This document shows, in pieces, positions 53,556 to 60,624 of a stretch of 64,000 nt of DNA (positions within the stretch are counted from its first letter, which is position 1; every line of letters starts with the position of its first letter). Under the pieces are notes generated by a model. That model made no database searches and was not told the DNA's origin. It saw only the letters and a list, made by a program, of their open reading frames with translations. The stretch is from Timaviella obliquedivisa GSE-PSE-MK23-08B (GTDB taxonomy: Bacteria; Cyanobacteriota; Cyanobacteriia; Elainellales; Elainellaceae): assembly GCA_019358855.1 (NCBI GenBank), contig JAHHII010000011.1, forward strand, positions 62,001 through 126,000, in the 5' to 3' direction. The translations under genes and the position numbers were made by a program.

Positions 53556-53965
53556 AAGTTCTACTCGACACAAACATTATTTTAGATTATGCACTTGAAC
53601 GACCTCCTTTCTGGCAAGTAAGTGAACAAATTTTTCTCTTGCTCGAACAATTTCAGGGTTATGTCTCTGCTTCAACTTTTAGCGATCTGTATTACATCAT
53701 TCGCAAACAACGGGGACACAACTGGACACTCACTTTCCTGAATCGGTTGGTGAGCGTTTGCCAAATTGCACTGGTGGATCAGACGGTAATCTTAATGGCG
53801 CTAACCGTAAATTTTAGAGACTTTGAAGATGCAATCCAATACAGTACTGCTGTGATCAATCACTTGGATGCCATTGTCACCCGCAATGCCCAAGATTTTG
53901 CTGAAGCAGCATTGCCAATTATGACTCCTGATAGCCTGATTCAAGAAATAACCCATTCTGCTTGA
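53552..53965 (+). CDS. PIN-domain toxin-type ribonuclease (VapC-like)
   Basis: A 137-residue PIN protein from GTG 53552. The first acidic motif is LLDTNIILDYAL; the second is in TFSDLYYIIRKQ; the third, FRDFEDAIQYSTAVI, gives the conserved Asp/Glu; and VTRNAQDF supplies the last. These acids bind Mg2+ for RNase activity. The overlap with the upstream antitoxin gene and the small size make a type II toxin likely. The plus-strand pair is unrelated in sequence to the DUF433/DUF5615 pair at the left edge. Confidence 0.85.
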   Translation: MKVLLDTNIILDYALERPPFWQVSEQIFLLLEQFQGYVSASTFSDLYYIIRKQRGHNWTLTFLNRLVSVCQIALVDQTVILMALTVNFRDFEDAIQYSTAVINHLDAIVTRNAQDFAEAALPIMTPDSLIQEITHSA

Positions 53966-54493
53966 GCCAACTTAGCCTACGACTTCCGATCGGCTGAATG
54001 GTACGGAATTATTAACTGCTCAGTCTACAAGATTGCTCAACTTTTGTTCATCGATAGTAGGGCGATCGAGGCTGCGATCGCAGTTAGGTAACTTCATACC
54101 AGCAATTTTCTCGTCTCAACTTGGCAGGAACAAGCATCTGACACCAACAGTCATGTTCCAAATGAGGCAATTCCTTTAGAGAGCTTCGCTAACGCCATTT
54201 CAAACCACACCATTGCATCTTAGAACTCAAAACATCAGCCTTTTTGCTCAAAACTCTTACTTTTAATTTCCGATCATCAGCCTTTTTACTCCAAAGGCGA
54301 GGCTCAGAACCTGAAACCTTGAGCAAATTGCTCCATCATCCCAGTTCAGGGCTTCACCGATCACCTTTTAGACTCTTTAAGACGACAAGTGCTTGGGTTA
54401 ATTGACACCCGTGATCCCTGACAGCGTAAAATTGCCTTTTATACCCACCGCTTTTTAAAGCCTGGGTGACTTTCCAAAAATGTGAGGAGCCTC
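53966..54493. other. gene-free interval after the PIN gene
   Basis: About 530 bp with no credible gene. A direct repeat built around ATCAGCCTTTTT occurs twice (near 54234 and 54284), and several stop codons interrupt all frames. It may be decayed coding sequence. The right end carries the leader of the MBL gene with GAGG before its ATG. Confidence 0.45.
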
Positions 54494-55270
54494 ATGAAGC
54501 GACGACAGTTTGTTCAATATACAGGAGCCAGTGTATTGACTACGTTAGGCATCGGCATGATCGATCGATCGCAATCTGCCCAAGCCCAAACCCAAACTAG
54601 CTCCGTGACGATTCAATCTTTGGGTCACACCTGTTTTCTGTTTACCGGAGACGGTCGCCGCATTTTAGTAAATCCCTTCCGTCCTATTGGTTGCACTAAG
54701 GGCTATCGATCGCCCCAAGTCGCCTCAGATTTGGTGATGATTAGCAGTCGGTTGTTTGATGAGGGCGTGACAGAAGGATTACCAGGCAGTCCTAGGGTTT
54801 TGGCTGAATCGGGGGCGTATCAGTTCACGGGAATGCAGGTGCAGGGCATTCAGACTGACCATGATGATATTGGCGGCAAGCGTTTTGGTATGAATGTGGT
54901 GTGGCGCTGGAATCAGGGTGGGTTGAATATTTTGCACATGGGCGGGGCAGCGGCTCCGGTCACGGTAGAGCAGCAGATTCTCATGGGTCGCCCAGATGTG
55001 TTGCTGTTGCCTGTGGGCAATGGTGCCAAGGCTTTTACGCCTGATGAAGCGAAGGCAGCGATCGCCACTCTTAGTCCCAAGATAGTTATTCCAACCCAAT
55101 ATCGTACCGATGCCGCCGATCAAACTGCTTGCGATATTTTGCCCCTTGATGATTTTCTCAAGGTAATGGAAGGCACGCCAATACAGCGGGTGGGTGGCGA
55201 TACGATTTCTCTGGGTAAAGGTGATCTGCCCTCCGAAACTCAGATCCGTGTTTTGAGCTACCGGGCTTAA
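54494..55270 (+). CDS. MBL-fold metallo-hydrolase with twin-arginine-like signal
   Basis: A 258-residue protein from ATG 54494 (GAGG upstream). The N-terminus MKRRQFVQYTGASVLTTLGI is twin-arginine-like (KRRQF), so it is probably exported folded. The rest resembles the UlaG/YjbQ-type MBL fold: SLGHTCFLFTGDGRRILVNPF, TDHDDIGGKRFG, LNILHMGG and KIVIPTQYR. The HxHxDH zinc motif typical of active MBL hydrolases is not complete (only scattered His/Asp), so catalytic activity is uncertain. No function assigned. Confidence 0.75.
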   Translation: MKRRQFVQYTGASVLTTLGIGMIDRSQSAQAQTQTSSVTIQSLGHTCFLFTGDGRRILVNPFRPIGCTKGYRSPQVASDLVMISSRLFDEGVTEGLPGSPRVLAESGAYQFTGMQVQGIQTDHDDIGGKRFGMNVVWRWNQGGLNILHMGGAAAPVTVEQQILMGRPDVLLLPVGNGAKAFTPDEAKAAIATLSPKIVIPTQYRTDAADQTACDILPLDDFLKVMEGTPIQRVGGDTISLGKGDLPSETQIRVLSYRA

Positions 55271-55405
55271 AAATTTAGTCGCGTTTAGATGGAAAGTCCT
55301 TCATCCAACTTTCCAATCAGAATTTAGATGAAGGGCTAATCTTGCCATCGGGATATTCCGTTAACATTACAGCTAACATTGCGATAGATTTTCCCCTGGT
55401 CTTCT

Positions 55406-56479
55406 ATGTCAATCAAAAAAATCTTTTCCATTGGGCTACTGATTTTTGTGCCCCTATCGATCGCGGCTGAACAGTTGGAGTGGGGAGTAATGCCTGTTTT
55501 TGTCATGTCGGCATTAGCAATTATTCCCCTGGCAATTTGGCTCAGTACAGCGACTGAAGAAATTGCCGTGGTGACAGGGCCTTCGGTGGGCGGATTGCTG
55601 AATGCAGTGTTTGGCAACGCAACAGAGTTAATTATTGCCTTGGTTGCACTCAGAGCAGGGCTACTGGATATTGTAAAAGCCAGCATTACGGGCAGCATTA
55701 TGAGTAATTTGCTGTTAGCAATGGGGCTATCTATGTTTTTGGGCGGATTGCGTTACAAAGAGCAGGAGTTCAAACCCATTGTGGCGCGGGTGAATGGCTC
55801 GTCAATGACGTTAGCGGCGATCGCCATCATTCTACCTTCCATGGCATTTTATGCGTCGGGGCAAGTAGAAACGGCGGCTGTTGAAAAGCTCTCAATTGTG
55901 GTGGCGATCGTGCTGATTAGCGTTTATGCCATGACGCTGTTTTTCTCCCTAAAAACCCACAACTACCTATACGAAGTCGGAATTGTTGAACTAGAAGGAG
56001 AACATAGCGACCACAAGCCCAACCTTTGGCTCTGGATTGGAGTTTTAACAATCTCGACGCTTGCCGTCGCCTATGAGTCGGAGATTTTTGTCGGCGTGGT
56101 TGAAGAAGCGACCAAAGGACTAGGATTAACTCCTTTGTTTACGGGCGTGATCTTGTTACCCATGGTAGGCGGCGCAGCAGAATATGTGACAGCGGTAGGT
56201 GTGGCACTTAAAAATAATATGGATCTTTCCGTCTCGGTTGCCATGGGATCAAGCTTGCTAGTAGCGCTGTTGATTGGTCCAGTACTGGTGCTAGTCGGGC
56301 AAGCCATGGGATATCCAATGGACTTAAACTTTAATCCGTTTGAAATTGTGGCGGTCGTGGTTGCAGTCGTAGTTGCTAACTTAATTAGTTTAGATGGCAA
56401 GTCTAACTGGTTGGAAGGCGTACTACTGTTAGCAACTTACGTGATTTTGGGCGCAGCGTTTTACTTCCAACCTGGTTAG
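55406..56479 (+). CDS. calcium/proton exchanger (CAX family)
   Basis: A 357-residue antiporter with about 11 membrane segments. Both alpha repeats are intact: FGNATELIIALVAL and GGAAEYVTAVGVALKNN, carrying the Glu residues that bind Ca2+. The order and spacing are those of bacterial CaxA, which exports Ca2+ in exchange for H+. An acidic loop (VELEGEHSDHKP) lies between helices 5 and 6. A repeat (56520-56571) follows before the convergent receiver gene. Confidence 0.93.
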   Translation: MSIKKIFSIGLLIFVPLSIAAEQLEWGVMPVFVMSALAIIPLAIWLSTATEEIAVVTGPSVGGLLNAVFGNATELIIALVALRAGLLDIVKASITGSIMSNLLLAMGLSMFLGGLRYKEQEFKPIVARVNGSSMTLAAIAIILPSMAFYASGQVETAAVEKLSIVVAIVLISVYAMTLFFSLKTHNYLYEVGIVELEGEHSDHKPNLWLWIGVLTISTLAVAYESEIFVGVVEEATKGLGLTPLFTGVILLPMVGGAAEYVTAVGVALKNNMDLSVSVAMGSSLLVALLIGPVLVLVGQAMGYPMDLNFNPFEIVAVVVAVVVANLISLDGKSNWLEGVLLLATYVILGAAFYFQPG

Positions 56480-56519
56480 AAATTAGGCGTTTAGGTTTAT
56501 TCGGCTACGCAGTTTGATA

Positions 56520-56571
56520 GACCTCTCCCCAACCCCTCTCCTAAAGGAAAGGGGCTTTGATTTAGATTCAT
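56520..56571. repeat. degenerate dispersed repeat, copy C (right half)
   Basis: GACCTCTCCCCAACCCCTCT through TTTAGATTCAT matches the right half of copy B (13251-13361). It lies between the convergent caxA-type and receiver genes and can fold as a hairpin (CCTCTCC with GGAAAGGGG-like complement), so it may act in termination. Confidence 0.6.
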
Positions 56572-56577
56572 CAAGAC

Positions 56578-56946
56578 TTACCATCCTAAACTTTCTGCCA
56601 TATCAGTGGCTAAAGTTGCAGGCTCGTAGGGCGTATAAGTCAGTCCTCTAACGCCCAGTTGGGCAAACTGTGCTCGAATTTGAGTGTGCAGTGCCGTTGT
56701 CAGCAGCAACACAGGAATGGGTTGAGTAGTGGGGTGAGATTGAAGTTGATGAAACATCCCCACCCCATCCGTTTTTGAGTTGCGGACATCCAGAACGATC
56801 GCATCAGGCTTTTCAGTTTGAGCAGTGCCCATGCCTTCACGTCCAGAATGAGCCGTCATGACATCCCAGCCGCCAAACGTTTCTAAATAAGGCTTTGCAG
56901 AATAGCCCTGTTCATCATTAATTAACAAAATTCGTTTGTTTGTCAT
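56578..56946 (-). CDS. single-domain receiver (REC) protein, conserved Lys missing
   Basis: A 122-residue stand-alone receiver from ATG 56946 (MTNKRILLINDEQGY). The acidic pair in INDE and phospho-acceptor Asp53 (AIVLDVRNS) are present, as is Thr83 or Thr84 (LLLTTAL). The conserved Lys that normally reads K-P is replaced: the sequence is LTYTPYEP with Thr105 before Pro. Loss of this Lys usually weakens phosphorylation-driven switching. It lies just after pfkA on the same strand. No partner kinase is adjacent. Confidence 0.82.
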   Translation of the reverse strand: MTNKRILLINDEQGYSAKPYLETFGGWDVMTAHSGREGMGTAQTEKPDAIVLDVRNSKTDGVGMFHQLQSHPTTQPIPVLLLTTALHTQIRAQFAQLGVRGLTYTPYEPATLATDMAESLGW

Positions 56947-57014
56947 GTTTGGTGTCGCTACGTGTCTAATGTCCACTTCATAAAAAGGGACGGGTATTTC
57001 GTACTGAATGTGCC

Positions 57015-58097
57015 CTAATCTCCTAAACAAATGCCAATTTGTCGGGCAGTTTTAACCAGTGCATCATTAGGATCAACGGTGCGATATTGGGCGATCGCCT
57101 CTTGAATAGGCACACTGACAATTTCTCGATTTTGCCAGGTGACCATGCGATTATATTGCTCCTTGGCAATTAACTCAACCGCTGCTACTCCAAACGCAGT
57201 TCCCAGGAGGCGATCGAGAGGAGAAGGCGTACCGCCTCGCTGCAAATGCCCTAAAACAGTCACGCGAGTTTCGGCACCGCTACAGGCAAAAATGCGATCG
57301 GCAAGATATTGACCGATGCCACCCAGAAGATTTTGCCCCATCGCGTTTTTGTTAATGACGGGTTCTCCAGCTTCAGTCCGAACTGCTTCAGCCACAATGA
57401 CTAAGGAGTAGGTTTTGCCAGCGGCTTGGCGATCGCTAATCTTTTTGCAAATATTTTCGATCGTGTAAGGAATTTCAGGAATGAGAATAATATCTGCTCC
57501 CCCAGCAATCCCAGCATTCAGCGCAATATGCCCCGCGTCTCGTCCCATGACTTCTAAAATAATGACGCGGCTATGACTGGCGGCTGTAAAATGAAGGCGA
57601 TCGAGGGCATCAGTTGCAACGTTCACAGCAGTGTCAAAACCAATAGAACGCTCTGTTACACCTACATCATTATCGATGGTTTTAGGAATGGCTACGAGGT
57701 TCCAGTTTCCCTGTTGCGCCAATCTTCGCAGAATAGCGGTACTTCCATCGCCACCAATGCCAATAATGGCATCTAACCCCAGTTGATAATAGCCAGAAAT
57801 AATATCCTCAGAGCGATCGCGCAAAGTACCATCGGGCATGGGATAGGCAAATGGATTACCTTTGTTTGTCGTTCCTAAAATCGTTCCGCCTGCGGTTAAT
57901 AAAGCATCTACATCACCGACATTCATGGGTGTAAATTTCGGTGGCGATGTCATTAACCCCATCGTTGCCTGATGAATTCCTAACACTTCCCAATTGTAAA
58001 CGCCTACTGCACAATGAACGACGGCTCGAATCACTGGGTTTAGTCCAGCACAGTCTCCGCCGCTGGTTAGAATTCCAATGCGCTTTTTTGCTCCCAT
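57015..58097 (-). CDS. pfkA: 6-phosphofructokinase (group with GGDGS and PKTIDND)
   Basis: Phosphorylates fructose-6-phosphate. The 360-residue enzyme has the ATP-type GGDGS (115-119), where pyrophosphate enzymes have GGDDS, but PKTIDND (138-144), whose Lys is typical of the PPi side; this combination marks the mixed group III PFKs, usually annotated ATP-dependent. The N-terminal ILTSGGDCAGLNPVIR and active-site MGRDAGHIALNAG are intact. The receiver gene follows about 70 bp later. Confidence 0.92.
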   Translation of the reverse strand: MGAKKRIGILTSGGDCAGLNPVIRAVVHCAVGVYNWEVLGIHQATMGLMTSPPKFTPMNVGDVDALLTAGGTILGTTNKGNPFAYPMPDGTLRDRSEDIISGYYQLGLDAIIGIGGDGSTAILRRLAQQGNWNLVAIPKTIDNDVGVTERSIGFDTAVNVATDALDRLHFTAASHSRVIILEVMGRDAGHIALNAGIAGGADIILIPEIPYTIENICKKISDRQAAGKTYSLVIVAEAVRTEAGEPVINKNAMGQNLLGGIGQYLADRIFACSGAETRVTVLGHLQRGGTPSPLDRLLGTAFGVAAVELIAKEQYNRMVTWQNREIVSVPIQEAIAQYRTVDPNDALVKTARQIGICLGD

Positions 58098-58181
58098 ACG
58101 TCCCTGCTTAATTATTCCGGATACGGGAATTTTAAGGGAGGCTTGTCTTTCTCATTCCAACCTAGAATAAATATTCACTTT

Positions 58182-58860
58182 TCAAGCCAAAATCTGCGCT
58201 TCTAATTCTTCTAGTGCCTGCAAATTGCCAACCTGCCAGGCTCGCTCTACCGCAGCCGGAACGAGTTGGGCGATCGCCAAATCAGGAAACAGAGGACTCG
58301 TTTGGGAAACTTCATATTTTCCGCTCTCTAAACCGTAGACCGTGAGCTTGCCGCTATCAAAAATCCACAGTTCAGGAACGGCGATCGCCTCGTAAGCATC
58401 TAACTTCGTTTTAGAGGGTTTTAGAGGTAACATCAGCTTCGACCCTTGCGGTATCTGCGAAGCAGCACGCCAAATCGGGTGGCGGATCGTCTGGTTGCAG
58501 CCGTCGCCGACCAATCATGCGCTAGTAATTCTGAATGTAAAAACAAGCATCTGGCTCTACCCCTGCCGAGTTTTCTCGTTTAAAAGTGGTTGAGCCGAAG
58601 GGCTGAAAGCGCTGGTTTGTGGCTTTTAGTAAAACCTTGACAATATCTGATATCAAATCCCTAGGAATTTCATGTTCAGGTAGGGGAAACATAATTTCCA
58701 ATATTTGATTGCTGTAGGCAATTCTTGAGCGCCGCTTCCCGCCCAATTCCTGCAAAATCGCCTCAAATTCTTGCCAACTCACATTCACCAATGTGGCAAC
58801 ACTGCCAGGAGCTAAATTGATTTGACTAATAGGTTTAGCCACAAGTGGAATTGTCGTCAT
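58182..58860 (-). pseudogene. Uma2 family endonuclease gene with three inactivating changes
   Basis: The first half reads normally from ATG 58860 to PDACFYIQNY, then TAG, after which the frame continues RMIGRRRLQPDD as in relatives, so the stop replaces a Gln codon. Further on, DPPPDLA is followed by a 24-bp in-frame insertion (58444-58467) that matches the core of the short dispersed repeat. Just after EADVTSKT the sequence CCTCTAAAAC is duplicated in tandem, a 10-bp gain that shifts frame, and the C-terminal half (LDAYEAIAVPELWIFDSG and on) continues in another frame to 58182. Uma2 proteins are PD-(D/E)XK nucleases very common in cyanobacteria. This copy is dead. Confidence 0.85.
58439..58470. 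repeat. short dispersed repeat, copy 4 (inside Uma2 pseudogene)
   Basis: TCGACCCTTGCGGTATCTGC followed by GAAGCAGCACGC. It shares the core GCGGTATCTGCGAAGCAG with copy 3 and the CGACCC-TTGCGG start with copies 1 and 2. Comparison with the expected Uma2 protein shows a clean 24-bp gain here (58444-58467), which indicates insertion rather than chance similarity. Confidence 0.65.
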
Positions 58861-58985
58861 GGCACATTGACACTACTAAACTACGACACTCATACCCCTT
58901 TAATCATGATCTTTATTTTCCTCACTCCTAGCGATCGCCTCAGAACGGGTATTATAGCGATCGCTATGAACGAGAAAGCCCTGTA

Positions 58986-60221
58986 TTAGGTCATAAACTT
59001 CTCCGTGATCCGTTTCATGGCTTCATTCACATTGTCGCGGCTATTGAATGCCGAAATCCTGAAATAACCTTCTCCCGCAGCGCCAAATCCAGAACCAGGA
59101 GTACCGACAACGTTGCAGGTTTGCAGCAGCTTATCAAAAAAGTCCCAGCTTGATAAGCCATTAGGCGTTTGCACCCAAACGTAGGGCGCATTTACGCCGC
59201 CATAGACCTTAATTCCTGCGGCGATCAGTTGTTCACGGATAATTTGGGCATTCTCCATGTAGAAGTTAACCAGACCTTTGACCTGTTGCTGTCCTTCAGT
59301 TGAATAAACCGCTTCAGCCCCCCGTTGAACAATGTAGGAGACTCCATTGAATTTAGTAGACTGCCGACGGTTCCAAAGCTTCCAAATCTCCACTTCTAAG
59401 CCATCGGCGGCTTTGCCCTTCAGGGTTTTAGGCACAACGGTTAAAGCACAGCGCGTCCCCGTAAATCCTGCATTTTTAGAGAACGATCGAAACTCGATCG
59501 CGCAATCCCTGGCTCCTTCAATTTCGTAAATAGAGTGGGGTAAGGTTGGATCGGTGATGAACGCCTCGTAAGCCGCATCAAAGAAAATAATTGAGTCGTT
59601 GGCTTTAGCGTAGTTAACCCAGGCTTGTAAGTGTGCCTTCGTAGCAGTTGCGCCTGTCGGGTTATTGGGAAAACAGAGGTAGATCAGGTCTACTTTTTGG
59701 GTAGGAATCTGGGCGGTAAAGTTGTTATCAGCAGAGATGGGTAGATAGACAAGTCCACCGTATTCGCCTTTATCGTTGGCATCTCCAGTATGTCCTGCCA
59801 TGACGTTAGTATCGACATAAACGGGATAAACCGGATCGGTAACGGCGATCGCATTATTGCTGCCAAAAATATCTAAAATATTGCCGCAGTCGCACTTAGA
59901 GCCATCAGAAATAAAAATTTCCGAGGCATCCACCTCACAGCCCCGCGCCTGAAAATCGTGAGCGGCAATTTTTTCTCGCAGCCAAGCAAAGCCCTGTTCA
60001 GGGCCGTAGCCCTGGAACGTAGCGCGATCGCCCATATCTTCTACAGCCTTAATCATGGCAGTCCGGCAGGCTTCCGGCAAAGGCTCGGTGACATCGCCAA
60101 TGCCCAGCCGAATAATTTTTGCGTCAGGGGTTGCCTCTGCAAAAGCGTTGACCCGTCGAGCAATTTCGGGAAATAGGTAGCCTGCTTTAAGCTTAAGATA
60201 GTGATCGTTAATAGTAGCCAT
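58986..60221 (-). CDS. dapL: LL-diaminopimelate aminotransferase
   Basis: Converts tetrahydrodipicolinate to LL-diaminopimelate in one step, the lysine and peptidoglycan precursor route used by cyanobacteria and plants. The 411-residue fold-type I aminotransferase has the PLP lysine in [12 protein letters not shown] (Lys249), FPNNPTGA, the FFDAAYEAF strand with the cofactor-binding Asp and Tyr, and the expected N-terminus ([13 protein letters not shown]). Length is normal. Confidence 0.96.
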   Translation of the reverse strand: MATINDHYLKLKAGYLFPEIARRVNAFAEATPDAKIIRLGIGDVTEPLPEACRTAMIKAVEDMGDRATFQGYGPEQGFAWLREKIAAHDFQARGCEVDASEIFISDGSKCDCGNILDIFGSNNAIAVTDPVYPVYVDTNVMAGHTGDANDKGEYGGLVYLPISADNNFTAQIPTQKVDLIYLCFPNNPTGATATKAHLQAWVNYAKANDSIIFFDAAYEAFITDPTLPHSIYEIEGARDCAIEFRSFSKNAGFTGTRCALTVVPKTLKGKAADGLEVEIWKLWNRRQSTKFNGVSYIVQRGAEAVYSTEGQQQVKGLVNFYMENAQIIREQLIAAGIKVYGGVNAPYVWVQTPNGLSSWDFFDKLLQTCNVVGTPGSGFGAAGEGYFRISAFNSRDNVNEAMKRITEKFMT

Positions 60222-60309
60222 GTCACATTAATGCAAACGCCATCACCAGCTTACTGGGAACTGCGGTGAATAATACTTGGGTGCATGACCAAACTTTAAG
60301 AGAATACTA

Positions 60310-60461
60310 AGAGGATGTCTGAGAAGTATCAAAGATTCTTACACTCGCCCCCCACCCCCCCATTCTGGGGGACTTCCGAACCAATGCTCCTTCAAAGTCC
60401 CCCAGAATGGGGGATTTAGGGGGCGGATCGGATAGCAATCTAGACTTCTCAGACATCCTCT
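60310..60461. mobile_element. MITE-like element, copy 2 (152 bp, inverted relative to copy 1)
   Basis: Terminal repeats AGAGGATGTCTGAGAAGT and ACTTCTCAGACATCCTCT are perfect complements. The interior is the reverse complement of copy 1 (46369-46521) with about 10 differences. No coding sequence. It sits between dapL and the AAA-CHASE2 gene, where it would lie in the latter's upstream region. Confidence 0.87.
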
Positions 60462-60624
60462 AAAGATATCTAGCAACAAACGAGTCTAGTGTTGGCAGTC
60501 ACATCTCAGTATGCAAAAGGTTTGGTAACTTCAGCGAATATAAGTATGCCGGAAAAAGCGATCGCCAAGAATCCTGTTCGGTGTAACGTAGTACACAATT
60601 CCTTTACGTGTCGGTTCAAACTCA

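Noticed and set aside
58182-58514. A separate small gene in the Uma2 region
   Set aside because: Its first 30 or so residues are out of frame; only the rest matches the Uma2 C-terminus, so it is the tail of a pseudogene.
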